Shown: positions 12,101-50,476 of the stretch, in pieces
Numbering within the stretch: the first letter of the stretch is position 1
Layout of the letters: each line of letters opens with the position of its first letter
Origin: Chionis minor
Lineage: Eukaryota; Chordata; Aves; Charadriiformes; Chionididae
NCBI GenBank assembly: GCA_013398295.1
Contig: VZSF01009050.1
Coordinates: 1-64,000, forward strand
Length of the DNA stretch: 64,000 nucleotides
Reading direction: 5' to 3'
The notes under the pieces: generated by a model
Told to the model about the DNA's origin: nothing
The model's database searches: none
Seen by the model: the letters and a program-made list of their open reading frames with translations, nothing else
Program-made: the position numbers and the translations under genes

Positions 12101-13085
12101 ATAGCCCAGGAGTTGTGGAGCAGGGCTCAGCATCCAGCACAGCGAGGACCTTGTTGCGGAGGATAAAGACGTGTTAGGCATATTATACACACAGTAGTAA
12201 CTGCTGACTGCCCCTCCAGGGAAACAGCGATTTTCTCTGTGCTGCTTCTCCTGCAGAGCAGAGCTCAGCCTGCTCCCCCTGGCTTGGGCTCCACGCAACA
12301 ATGATTTTGATGTCGCAGAAGACCAGCGGGAAGCTCAGAGCATCCTTGAGGGAGAGGAGCCGCCTGCTCCCCGCAGGGCCCAGCAACGGCACCAGGCAGC
12401 TGGAGAGCAGAGCCCCGTGCTGGAGTAGCAGATAACCCCTGCCAGATGTGCAGCCAGCACAAAGCAAAAGGAGCAAGAGAGAAGGAAGGAAAACAGCTGG
12501 AAATAGCAAGAGTTGGGACGTGGTCACGATTTATGCAGCAAATAAATGGCAACAAAAAGCTGTGATCCCTGGAAAGCTTTGCAAATCCCCCTGCTATCAT
12601 TAGCTGTTGTCTCTGGAGGTGGTTTGCCAAACCAGTTTTCCAGCTGGGATGATGCTGGGGTTTTTTTACACCCACTCCCATGCTCAAGAGCTGCTGAAAG
12701 CAGTGTGCTGGTGCAAGGCTGGCCAGCACCTTGCTCTGGCCAGGCTGCGCATGGAAAAAAATCCGGGGTCAGGGCTGAGGCACAGGCAATGCACTTGCTT
12801 CTCAGCACTGACCTTGATTGTCTTCTCATAGGAGGCTTCTTTCCCTGTGAGCAGAACTTCACACACCCCGCGGCTGTGGCAGTGGGCTCCAGATAGTCTC
12901 TGCTAGCTGCCATTCCTGCAGCCAGACACCATGAAATGCAAATGCTAAGGGAAGGACGCAAAGCCACCAGAGTCTCTGCAGTACAACTGGGCTGGGGACC
13001 CAAGACACAGCATTCAACGTAGTGTCATCCCTCTCAACTGAAACAAACAGCAACATATGCTTCAGTCCCAACTGAATGACATCAG
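6146..13085. other. Intergenic DNA between AHSA1 and ISM2
   Basis: Convergent intergenic space of about 7 kb. I see no coding exon with homology or spliced structure. The only clear content is an old L3/CR1-like relic (about 9380-10440), a GC-rich stretch at 7610-8060 and 10.5-12.9 kb with chance open frames, and homopolymer runs such as the G run near 9757-9766. Confidence 0.6.
9380..10440 (+). mobile_element. Old L3/CR1-type LINE 3' region
   Basis: Sense-strand order matches an ancient CR1/L3 element: AAATCATATCAAATCGACCT then CTTTCTTTGGCAGAATATCT near 9487-9527, later GGCTTCAGTTTTGGGCTCCA at about 10004, GCATTTGTTTAGTCTAGAGA near 10132, and a region ending GGTTACTGTGGCATCTCCAT then CACTGGAGTGCTTGAAGCCC. 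Frames are broken and it is well diverged, so it is an old insertion. Boundaries are approximate; the left part is less certain than the right. Confidence 0.65.
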
Positions 13086-13108
13086 CAACACATACATATA
13101 TAAAGTGC

Positions 13109-13114
13109 TTTATT
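13109..13114 (-). terminator. ISM2: Candidate distal ISM2 poly(A) signal
   Basis: TTTATT on the plus strand reads AATAAA on the minus strand. It is followed on the minus strand by a GU-rich stretch within 20-40 bases, the expected arrangement for cleavage near 13090. Confidence 0.5.
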
Positions 13115-14139
13115 GCAGCATCAGAATAAAGAATTCTTCTCTATGAAATTCTGTAGGAATAAAAGACATTTTATATATATTATATATAAAAACACAATAA
13201 ACTTAAGGAGTGGAAGCTTAGAGATTCATCACTTAAATAGCAGTGGGCTGGACAGAATCTTTGATGGGATATAAAAATAAACACTTGCTTAATGTCTACT
13301 TTTCTCATGGTGTCACGCAAAGCCTCCTGGTGAGTAAGGTGCTTGTATGAGGAACAACACAGCGTCTTGTTTCTCATACTCCAGGTCATGCCTGTATCAT
13401 CCAAACCACAGAAGCAGCGAGGCAGAACAGCCACTCAGCTTTCAAGCAGCTTTGGGGGGTGGGGGGCTCGGTGCAAGATATTTTTCTACTTGTCCTTGGA
13501 CGGGAACTCCATTTATTACAGAAATTATAGTTTCTTTGGCGGGGGGAGAGGGGGGTTAGACTGGCTGACAAACACAGTATAAAGAGGAGGGTGCAAATCC
13601 TGGGTAACGGTCCTTGTTATAGGAGCACTTCCTCAGAGAGCAGCCAGTCTAACAAACAAATTGGCTGAGCTATTGAAAGTCTCCTTCAAAAAAGGCTGTT
13701 TGCAGAGGTCCTGCTTCCCTCTGTGGGTCCAATACTGGGTACCAGGCACATTTAATGGGAGGTTGTTTCAAAGAAGTCTGTGCGCTGATGGTAAATAAGC
13801 TCCTCCTCTGAGAGTCTGCTGATGTTAATGACGACATATGATATAGCAGAAGACATATGAAGATGCTCTGACAAATGGCGGAAGATAACAAGCTGATCCT
13901 TCCATGGCCTCAGCCACTCAATTTGTCTGCTTCCCATACAAATGACTCCATGTCTGTTGCTGAGCCTCCTCGCTTATGTCCCAGGCTCCCAGAACCAAGC
14001 CACCAGATGACTACCACCCCCTCTTGATCACCTCTTTACCAGAAACTAGCGAGCAAATGACCATTTGGGCTAGGCAACATGAAAATTTACCAGTGTCTGG
14101 GTCTCCATCCATGCTTATTTGGTTGTGTCTTCCTTCTTA

Positions 14140-14275
14140 CCCTTTACATAACACTGGTCATCTCAGACTGCAAGCCTGGTGAGAAATGGACAGTGCCTGC
14201 CTATGTTTTGATAGCACCCATAACTGGAGTCTGGGGATACGAGTGTGGAATAATAGTTAAATAAGAATAATTCAA
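14140..14275 (+). repeat. Possible ancient SINE/LINE tail fragment
   Basis: The stretch CAGACTGCAAGCCTGGTGAG, then AAATGGACAGTGCCTGCCTA, and an AATAATAG-rich end resembles the widely dispersed amniote tail of the 'TGTAAGCTCTTTGGGGCAGGGAC ... CAGCACC ... AATAATAA' kind. A second match-like stretch lies at about 60216-60290. Based on remembered consensus only. Confidence 0.3.
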
Positions 14276-14636
14276 TGGTAACTTCATTAATACTTTTGTT
14301 TTACCAGCAATGAAATCTGAGGTACTGTTGAACAAGGATGCAATATTCTATCAGTAACTAAGGCAAAAGGATTAACATACACTCAACATATGTAAGACAC
14401 TCCCAGAAAGACTCCCCAAAGAGCTATCAGACTGTGGATATTCACTGTCCCTGGAGAGAGCTCCTCCAAGGACAGACCTAGCACAGGACAGTCAGCCAAG
14501 GACCTCTGCATCCAGACAGATGGGGTTTTTTGTCCAACAGTGTGCTGCAGAAAAACATGGAGTAGCCAACAGCCTTGGGTGAAACCTCTAGTCTAGAAAT
14601 TACTCCATTCTTCTTTACATGTGCTTGACTTGCTCT

Positions 14637-14642
14637 TTTATT
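14637..14642 (-). terminator. ISM2: Candidate proximal ISM2 poly(A) signal
   Basis: AATAAA on the minus strand about 1.5 kb past the ISM2 stop. The sequence after it is not GU-rich, so it is the weaker of the two candidates. Confidence 0.35.
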
Positions 14643-16147
14643 TCCTCTGATGCATAAAATTTGCTGAATAAAAGCTATGAACGGTTTCTGCCAGTTTCAG
14701 TGACTGCATGTCCAGGAATAAAGGTGCTCAGCCTAGTTTCTCTCCAGGAAACTTGGGAGCTCCCAAGATATGCTGGGAGAAACTGCCATGGACCTGTAAG
14801 AGCTGAATAAAACCCAGGCAAGACCAAAGCGCCAACAGAGAGCATAATGATCCATGATCTGCAGACATGAGGTATTGACATTATTAGCACATGTGTGTCT
14901 TCCTCCTTTGGAGCCACACTTGGTCACCTGGCCAGACAAGGAGCCTGAGGAGCACAGGGTGCACCCACAACTTCCTTTCTCTGGGCTGCCTCTCGCTGGG
15001 GATCTGGGGAGACACAGCATGGAGCAGGGCTGGAGGCCAGCAACAGACCAGACAGGGGCAATGCTGGGTGCTCCCAGTGGCCCCTGATATGTTCCCATCC
15101 CCATGGAGAACTTGGCTTGGTACTTTTTGCTCCTCTCTGGCAATGGCGTGAGTGGTGGCTGAGCTGGCTCCTGCCCCTGGCAGTTCTGTGGGTGGGAAAA
15201 TGCACAACTTTCTGCTGGGCCGTGTCACGGGTGCTCCCAAGCCCTGAAATCCAGTGGGGAAGCTGCTGGGGAGCTGAGGCTTGGAGGTGGGCTGGTGGTG
15301 GGACTTGCATGGGTGCTGCCACCCCACGCCCCCAAGCACTGAGGCAAAGGGGCTGAAATGCACACAGGTGGTGTCCCCCCTGTCCTGACCTCCTCTGAGG
15401 TCCACCTCTGAGGTCCAAGCTGTCTGGCTTTGGTACCCAGTGTTCCCTTTCGCAGCCAAAACTGTGGTGGCAAGGCAATCTTGCCAGGGGAGCCCAGGGG
15501 GCCAGCCTCCTCCTGCCCCACTACCCGCCCCAGACACATGAAACCCTGCTAAAGCCTCTCCCTGCTCCTTCCCGACCACGCATGCAAAAACCCAAGGAGA
15601 GGGGAGGCCCTGCTCTGTAGACATGGCTGGGACAGCCCTGGCCCTCCCTAGGAGGACCACCCCCAGTTTCAGAAGAAGACCAGCGTGTGCCAGGGCAGGT
15701 GTACAGGCAAAAGCAGGCAGCTCTGCCTGCAGTGGGCCAGCTCCTCAGATGCGGCGTGAAGCCAGCAGGAGCTGAGGCCGTTTCATCCTGCAGATGCTCA
15801 GCTTTCAAGGTTGCGTTGAATGATCGTAGAGAATAAAAGCAGATGGGAGCAGCTCCCCCGTTCCCTCTATGTCTCCTATCCCTGGTGGCTCCCTGTGTGC
15901 CAGCCCAGACACCCCAGGGAGCGGGACCGCCCCGGGTGGCACGGCAGGGACCGCACTGCGGTAACCACCGGCACCCTCAGAAAGCCGAGGGGGTCCCAGA
16001 CACCCCTCTGAGGGGACGAGACGGAAGGTGCATCCTCCCAGCTCTGCCTGGCGCCAGCCAGGAGCCCATGAGCAAGGCTGAGGCTTCGCCAGGCTGGGTC
16101 GGGGTGGGAGCCGGCGGTGGCCGTGGCTCCTCTGAGCGTGGCTGCGG

Positions 16148-35145
<18,998 letters not shown>

Positions 35146-35381
35146 CTCTCCCTCCCTCCCTCCTCCAGCCCTTCATCCCTTCCAATTCCTCTTCTTCCAT
35201 CCCTCCTTCTCCACCCCTGTTCCTCCTCCTCCCTCCCTCCCTCTCGACCCCACCTCGCACGCCCAGAGCAGGCGGCCCGGCAGCGCGCCCGCCCGCGGGG
35301 CTACAGAGCCCGTCCTTCCTCGGGAAAGCGAAAGGAGCAGGGAAAATTAATAAAAAAATAATTAAAAAAAAAATCGCAGAC

Positions 35382-35970
35382 NNNNNNNNNNNNNNNNNNN
35401 NNNNNNNNNNNNNNNNNNNNNNNNNNNNNNNNNNNNNNNNNNNNNNNNNNNNNNNNNNNNNNNNNNNNNNNNNNNNNNNNNNNNNNNNNNNNNNNNNNNN
35501 NNNNNNNNNNNNNNNNNNNNNNNNNNNNNNNNNNNNNNNNNNNNNNNNNNNNNNNNNNNNNNNNNNNNNNNNNNNNNNNNNNNNNNNNNNNNNNNNNNNN
35601 NNNNNNNNNNNNNNNNNNNNNNNNNNNNNNNNNNNNNNNNNNNNNNNNNNNNNNNNNNNNNNNNNNNNNNNNNNNNNNNNNNNNNNNNNNNNNNNNNNNN
35701 NNNNNNNNNNNNNNNNNNNNNNNNNNNNNNNNNNNNNNNNNNNNNNNNNNNNNNNNNNNNNNNNNNNNNNNNNNNNNNNNNNNNNNNNNNNNNNNNNNNN
35801 NNNNNNNNNNNNNNNNNNNNNNNNNNNNNNNNNNNNNNNNNNNNNNNNNNNNNNNNNNNNNNNNNNNNNNNNNNNNNNNNNNNNNNNNNNNNNNNNNNNN
35901 NNNNNNNNNNNNNNNNNNNNNNNNNNNNNNNNNNNNNNNNNNNNNNNNNNNNNNNNNNNNNNNNNNNNNN
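35382..35970. other. Assembly gap (589 N)
   Basis: Run of N between an A/T-rich tract and a C run (CCCCCCCCC at 35971). It lies in the presumed ISM2 5' flank, so it may hide the core promoter or a 5' UTR exon. True length unknown. Confidence 0.99.
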
Positions 35971-37085
35971 CCCCCCCCCAACCCGGTCCGGCCCGCGGCG
36001 GGCAGAAACGGGGCTCTGTGCTCCCCGGGGAAAGCTCGGCTGTTCCCGAGCTGCGGGAGGAAGTGTCCGTCGCTCAGAATCGGTTTATTCCTCGAGCTGC
36101 TCTTCCCTGCGCCGGCAACATCCCTCCTCGCCCCCAGAGCCCGGCGGAAGGAGGATGGGGCTGTTTCCCTGGGGGCTAGAGAGCACCTTTTACCCATCGC
36201 CACAGGCATCCGTCAGCCCGTGAAGGAAATTATTAGGGAAATGACTACATAGGAATTCTAAGGGGAAGACACTGAAGGGAGGTTTTGCAGCCCACTGAGG
36301 AAAAGTGCCAGTGCTGGCAGACCCCAGAAAGGGACAACCTAGCAGCAAAAAAACAGCAACCCAAAGTCCAACATTTCTACAGCAGCTTTAGCACAACCCT
36401 GCAAATCACCTGGGCCCAGCTGAAAACAGGACCTGCACCTCCTTTTCAAATACTGACATCTGGTTTGTGCAAACTTAGGGGCGAGATGAATGGAAGGAAA
36501 TGTTTAAAAGAAGGCACAGACTGCAAGACAGATGTGAGGTCAAGCATCCCCTGCGAGATGGATCAAGAAGTCCTTTCAAACATCGCATTAGCAGCATGAC
36601 AGCTGATAGCAGCCCGACATGCTAACAGCACCCAAGGGCAGCAGCCTGGCTCCCAAGCAGCCAGCTTCCATGGCTAGCACAGGGCTGCGGTGGGCATCTG
36701 CGGGAACGCAGCACGTCCTCGGGAAGGGCAGTAACCTCTGCAGACCCGTCTCTCCACAGCAGAAGCAGCTTCTCTGGCCTGTGCATGGGGGCTCTTGCTG
36801 TACATCAGGACCTGGGACTGGTAGGAAAGAGCCAAGCATCCCCATGACACCGCAAGGTTTCCTGGCTCTGGAGTCCAAGGCTGAAGGGGGACACTGATCT
36901 ATCTGAGCTCTCAAACAGGCTGTGGTTTTACCCACCATTCCAGCATGAAACTCGTCTGTTGGGTTTGAGGGGTTTTTTTGGGGCGGGGTGGGAGGGGTAG
37001 AGGGATTGGGAAGGAAGGAAAAGAGGGTTTGGTCTCCCTAACAGCAAAAAAGCCTCATTAGCTTTAAGAAAAAAAAATAATCACA
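35971..37085. other. Intergenic DNA between SPTLC2 3' end and ISM2 5' flank
   Basis: About 1.1 kb between the gap and the SPTLC2 poly(A) region. GC-rich at the gap side, then ordinary sequence. No exon recognised. The short spacing means SPTLC2 transcription ends within about 2 kb of the ISM2 start on the same strand. Confidence 0.55.
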
Positions 37086-37106
37086 ATATCGCATTTTTTT
37101 AAAGTC

Positions 37107-37112
37107 TTTATT
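37107..37112 (-). terminator. SPTLC2: SPTLC2 distal poly(A) signal
   Basis: TTTATT on the plus strand is AATAAA on the minus strand. It is followed on the minus strand by TATTGTGATTATTTTTTTT, a U/GU-rich downstream element, so cleavage is expected around 37085-37095. Confidence 0.7.
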
Positions 37113-37637
37113 ACGCAGAACATAGAATATATCTGAATGGATTTTTTCCCAAGCATTTTTTCTCCAGTGTTGTGTTGTTTTTTTTAAACATGCATTGTTA
37201 CCTTTTTAAAGCCAATGTACCATCCATTTATCTTTTCCCTGCCCACAGAGCATCCAACTTCATGTTAATCCCAAGTGTAAAAAAAATTAGACATCTGGCA
37301 TAAAATATTTTTGGAGGAGCCCATTTAAAAATTTTATCTAAAATGTCTTATCTACAAAAAAATCCAATATATATGTACATTATAGCAACACAGAGGCATA
37401 AGAATACAGTGCAATTTAAAACGAAGTGCTGTGACTTGGTAATTCTGCCCAGGGCTTGTGGAAATGTGGGCCACCATTGGCTTTGGGGCTGCTAGCCTAA
37501 AGCCTCAGGCTCCAATGTTCCTCTGATCTCTCTCAAACTGGTCTGAAGTTAATAATATTGGAAGGCTGGAGATGCACTTAGCTTAATATACCATTAGGGG
37601 GTAGCAGAAATACTGTCTGAACAGGAATGAGATTTTT

Positions 37638-37655
37638 GGGGGGGGGGGGGGGGGG
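37638..37655. repeat. G18 homopolymer tract
   Basis: Eighteen consecutive G on the plus strand inside the SPTLC2 3' UTR (poly-C in the mRNA). Likely variable in length. Poly-C tracts in 3' UTRs can bind KH-domain poly(C)-binding proteins; that role here is only inference. Confidence 0.85.
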
Positions 37656-40600
37656 AAGCTTTACAGCGGTCAGATGGTTTGGTGCGTGTTTCACTTTGCC
37701 ACGGGTATGTCTGGAACGGCACCAACCCTTGGCATATTCAAGTGAGACGTGTTCACCTACTGTTGAGGAAATGAATTTGCTAGCTGCCACTGCTTCTGGA
37801 GTCCCTGACCCTCTCAATAATTCTCCCGCTTTCAGCAGCCCAGGAACAAGCTACCGATGGTTGCTACATAGGAATATCGGTGCAGAGAACTGCACTATTT
37901 TTGGCCTTCACATACGGATAAAACTCTTAAACAGCTGCTAGCCAGGGCCAAACACAAATTGAACTGAACCTCTCCCTCCCTTCCTCCCTCCCTCCCCAGA
38001 AAACAGCAGTACAAATTGCTTAACTAAGAGCACAAAACATTCTTCCATGGGTTAAAAATCCACTGCATTCTTCAAGGTCAGTTTCAATTTCAATTCTTCA
38101 TACCAAGAGTCACAGTTTAAGGCCTTCAACACACACCACAGTCAATATCTCCTTCACCCAGCCCCTTTCGGGGATATAGACAACAACAGCTCTAACGTCT
38201 GCAACCAAACGCTTCTCTTTTTAGTGAAAGATAAAGCACAATATTTCACAGAAACACTTAATGGTTGTGCTCTAGCTTCACATCGAAATTCCTGAACAGG
38301 TGAACAACTGCAAGGCTGGGGACGTTTACAGGAATACAAGCCATCGCAGTGGCATCTGACTTGCTTTTGGTTTTTTCTTTCTTTTAACAACCATGTTCAA
38401 GTTACACAGGTCAAATGACCGGTGCTTTTCCCAAAGAGTGGTCCAATGCCACCTGAGTGCCAGGTCTGATGCCGAAGCCAGCGATGCAGCTGCTGAGGGA
38501 TCATACTAGGCATTCCCAGACAGCTCAGTGCTTCACTAGTGTTAGAACAGAACAGACCAGACCGCAGGTACCTCATCTCTGTGCAGAAGGTGCCACCCAC
38601 ACAGATCCCAGCGTGCTTGACACTTTCACAGGCTGAGAATAAACTGTAAAAATAATATATATAAACTGTATGTATAAACTGTACAAACTTCGACTGAGCA
38701 TTGTATATTTGGATAAATCTCCACACGTTTTCTTCTCTGTGATGCAGCAAGGGAGCTCACATATAGCGCTCCAGATCCAATGCCACAAGGTGATCACTTA
38801 GATGAAATGGAGAACTCATGCTCACCGCTTTCCTCCAACCTTTCCTATGATCTGCCTGAATGGAAAACATGGCTTCTGGATGAGCAAACAGCTGTAAGCT
38901 AAATACTTTTCAGAGGTAAAGAAATTAAGATTTGCACTGAAGGAGAGGAAGTATTTACTTGGTGTGGAAAAGTTTTAGAAGAGCGTCCCTTTGGGCACCA
39001 AAAGTTGCATTCCTGTCTTAGGGAATGCTTGTTCAAGTACACATGAAAGATCCCCGTATAGCTGAGAGTAAGTGATGATTGACTGCCCCTTTTCTCCACC
39101 TCTGCCGCATCGGTCCTCCATCCACACAGCACAGGGCTGGGGTCACTGATTTCACAGGCACACTTCCCTTTCCTGCTCTGTGTGAAGGTGCAGCTCTGCA
39201 CTTTTAGAGGAAACAGCCAGAGGAGGATGGATGATGCAATTCCTTCACTGAACGACTTCATCACAGTAAGATGTTCGGTCAATTCACTCACGAGTCTTTG
39301 CCTGAAGAAAAAGTGTGCTACACCAGTAACCCAAGAAGCAGAACAGCTCTGTAAGAATGCTACTTAGAAACAAAAAAAATATAGGAACTAAACAAAGAGT
39401 TAAATATACCGTATACACAGATACTATACAAAAGTTTGTCTTGTGTAAAAAAAAAAAAAACAACAAAGAAAGCCCTGAATATTTTGACACAAAACCCCTT
39501 GGTTTCTTCTCTGACAAAGAACTAAAGAAAAATTATGAATCAGGCGCCTTAAGACAAAGGTCTAGTTGGGAAGACCAGTTTCTAACAAGAAGCAGATCTC
39601 TCACTCTTCACTGATGCTCGGTAATAGGAGCTTCTCAATTTTCTTAAGAGTAAAAGAATATGGCCATCAGCCTTGAAAACTATAATGGTTCTAAACTCTT
39701 CACTCCGCTCAGCAGAGGCAAAATTTTGCTTGCTAAGTTCTTCAGAGAGGAACTGGGAAGGTAGCTATTGTATATTTATGAGTAAGTTTAGCCAATGTAC
39801 AGTACAGGGCAAAATCCTTTGTTCAAAAGCGGCCTTCATTTTCTTTTGAATTTTGCATCTCTTAAGAAATACCAGGAGTCATTTTCAATTAGAATGTCTC
39901 AGAAAAGTTGGCAGGGACTGAAGTCTATTTCTTAAGCAGCTTTTCTTCCTTTGTGATCTCTCAAGATTGGTTCTTTCATTCACTTCAGGACAAAAAGGAT
40001 ACAGATTTCCGGTCAGTGCATAAATATTAAAGCAGCAATCCATCCTACACATACCGTAACAGCACACATGCTGTAGGTTTGCCTAGTACAAACCAGTAGT
40101 GGTTTGCTCCTTTAGTTGTGGGAGCGGAGTTTTTTTAGTAAATGTGAAAAGATTTTCCTGGCTTTCATGCTCAGTGAATTACTGACTCAAAAGGGCGAAA
40201 TCTTGGACTTGTAACTTCTTTTTCAGAAGCAGTTTCAACAGGTACCAGACTTTGGTAAAACAGGTTCCCTTGAATAAAAGGCCTCCTGAGGGGTGTGGGG
40301 GGGGAAGTTGCTTCCCAAAAAGGATATGGCAGGTCTGAAATGTAACCAAGCAGTTTGCAAATGCTACCAACTGCCTGAATGATTACTGAAATGTCTTTGC
40401 AACCCAGAATTCAAAGTGATATGCAGACAGTGTGACGTACGTACCAGAAAGATACTAAATGGCAGAAGTTTAGCATGAACATAATTTCCTCAACAAGTGC
40501 AACTGGAGTCCCAGTGGGGACCAGTAACAATTTCAGAAGTGTTATATAGGAGTTATCTGAATTACTGAGGTTTATCCAGATGTTTCTCTCCCTCCTAAAG

Positions 40601-43203
40601 ACAAACTGCCCTAAAACCGAATCCCAGAGACAAGATTAAGACTCAAGACTTGTAGAATCTATGAGAATCCACTCCTAACATCACAGTTTTCAAACTGACT
40701 TAACTACACAAGCAGACACAAGCACGCTCTACATCTGGGAATGCTTAAACCAGCTCCCTACTGACCCGTACTGATGTCCTCAAGTTGGTCGGTTTTGTTC
40801 CATCTTAAACCGTTTCATGATTAAGTCAACTGGACCAGGGCCGGAGTCAGGGCTTCCTGCACTAACCTCTTCTTGTTCCCTACTACAATCCAGAAAGAAA
40901 AAAAAAAAAGCAGTAATTCCTTGAGGTAAAGATTCTTGGAAGTCAGAAAGCAGGTCATCTGCTGGAATGTTACAGCTAGTCCTGGGCAGAATGCAGGAGA
41001 GAATGTTAGCTCATGTAATTGCAATTTACTCGCTCCATGGCTGAACAAATAAGACGACTCCATAGCTATCAAAGTTGTGTATAGGGGTTACAGACTTCTT
41101 GGACTGTGACACACATTGCTCCAGAAGGCAAATCAACATTAGTGGACTAAGAAACAGTTATCTGGACCTATTTTGGTACAGTCAATTTTAGTTCTCATCT
41201 AGTTAAATTTCTGAAATGCAATGATAAAAAAATGAATCCGTGTTTTGAAGTTCCGTTACATTAAAATGGAACAAGATCTATAAACGCATGAAGATAGATA
41301 TTCTATAAAATAGAAGCCACATCTGCTTTGAATCACCAAATGTATTTGCAGAACTGCTTGGTTCTAGTGACCAAAGCGCTCCTTCCCTGTTAGTTACAGA
41401 GTGAACATAAAAACACTCGAAAATAATTCTTTTTTTTTTGCAGCACCAGGCAAATAGGTTTGAGCTGCACTCTACTCCAGCATTACGATGAAGAATCTGT
41501 TTAAAAAAACTCCAGTTACCTGCAAAAAGCATCGTGCTAACCCAAACTGAAGAGCTGGCCCAACCCAACTGACAAGTTGTTAAAGCTTTACTATCTTTGT
41601 AGAAACCCTACATGTCCAAGGTATAAAACAGAAACAAACTATGCTGCAACTGACTCCTGTTGCAAAGTTTTTGGTACCTCTTCAATGACCCATTCTGTTC
41701 ACTGCAAGAATTCAAGATGCAATGACTAAGTAGAAGACCACCTCTAAGGTGTTCTAGAGCAAAGGTGTCTGTTGTAAATTTTGATCAGAGTAAGACACTG
41801 TGGAACTTGCAAATAAAGATTCCAAACAGCAACTGGCTCAATAAACATTCATTTGATTTCACAGTAACAGAAATGCAAAAGAACAAAGATCTCAAACTAA
41901 ACAGAAGTGTGAGGACATTCTCCCTTCAGGGAAGGCCTATGCAGACATGCAGCTGCCAACTGAGACTGAAATGTAAAGTGTGATACAAGATCCAAGCTGT
42001 CTAAACTCTTTGCATAAAAGCCTTGCGCAACAAAGCCAAAGAACACCTCATATATGACAAAAAACAGTGAATTTTTTCTGTACCATTTACCGAATGGTAA
42101 ACGGTAGCAATCAGTCTTTCACAGATCTGCATGAAAAACGCGGTTCTCCTAATAGCCATCCATTGCCTAGGCCTGCTTATTGAGGGGTTCTGGTCTTAAC
42201 AAGAAGCACAAGGCTTGCTACGCTATACTTAATCCCAAGAGCACCCTTCTAGAACTTAGCAGTGACTTGTTCATGGTTTCATAATAATTCTAAAGCAAGA
42301 GAAATTAATGTGAAGATGAGAAAGCAACAGACACTAAACCCACGTTTTTCCTTTTTTTTTTTTTAAACAGAAGTTTCAGAAGGAAAGAAGGAAGACAAAT
42401 TACAGCTCATTTAAAAAAAAAAAAAAAAAACCAAAATCCCTCCCTCTCCATCACTTACCCTATATCAAGATGACAATTAGTGTCAAAACCAGGAGACAAT
42501 CTGGTATCCATACTGGGAAGGAAAAGAGGCTAGAGTCCCAGAAGTCCTTCTGCCTGTGGCTTACAAAACTAAGTAATGTTTGGGAACAATGGTCCTGTCA
42601 GTGACATGTCAACAACACATTTATTTTAAAAAGGCTAAATTCAAGTTTTAAACACAAGTGACTGCAAAAGGAAAAAAAACCCCAACTTTGGTTGATTATC
42701 CATCTTGTTAAGTATTTCAAAGTTAGCAATCAACAGTTTCTCTAGGAAGTCTCCAAGCACAGACAGGTCAGCTCACTCCTTACTGGGAAGATCAGACACC
42801 TAGCAGTGACACTGGAAATGCTGCCATGCCAGCGTCACACATGCTCACAACATCTCAGCCAGCATTTGGGAAGCTAATGGTGCATACGTCTGAGCTGATC
42901 AGCCACAGCCAACTTGGGTTGCTGTGAACTCATTTGAGACAAATAAATAAAAAAAAGCAACAAGAAAAAAAATAAAGCCAAGCACCTCTAGGGCCAGACC
43001 CCGAAGACACAGGAATCGAAGCTTTTTTTCCTCCTCTCCCTATTTACAAAATGCCATTTAGAGCTGATGTGGCCACTTCAGTACTGTGAGGAAATGTCTT
43101 TATGCTAAGCAGTCATAAGTGTGTTGTTCATGGACGCTGTGGCCTGTGCGCCACGGAGTGTTCCACGGGGTGTATCCCTCCCACCAAGGCACACGGAGGG
43201 AGT

Positions 43204-50476
<7,273 letters not shown>

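Larger units (their letters stand above)
13086..16147 (-). other. ISM2: ISM2 3' UTR (probable extent)
   Basis: Sequence downstream of the ISM2 stop in the minus direction, with no coding signal. Two AATAAA signals read on the minus strand: one at 14642-14637 (UTR about 1.5 kb) and one at 13114-13109 (UTR about 3.05 kb). The distal one is favoured because a GU-rich stretch follows it (minus strand TGTATGTGTTGCTGATGT). The 13160-13190 part is very AT-rich. Transcript data would be needed to fix the end. Confidence 0.5.
37085..43203 (-). other. SPTLC2: SPTLC2 3' UTR (about 6.1 kb)
   Basis: Long A/T-rich non-coding stretch after the SPTLC2 stop, with no coding exon or identifiable repeat insertion, and ending at AATAAA (minus strand, 37112-37107). 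The mammalian SPTLC2 mRNA also has a 3' UTR of several kilobases, which supports treating the whole interval as one terminal exon. Contains a G18 run (37638-37655), a TCCC repeat near 37973-37996 and an A-run near 42413-42430. Alternative earlier poly(A) sites are possible. Confidence 0.65.

Noticed and set aside
14884..15660. Minus-strand 258-codon open frame downstream of ISM2
   Set aside because: It falls in the probable ISM2 3' UTR. The sequence is GC-rich with no recognisable domain, and several overlapping frames are equally open.
35301..36209. Long minus-strand frame across the N run
   Set aside because: It exists only because the N bases carry no stop codons.
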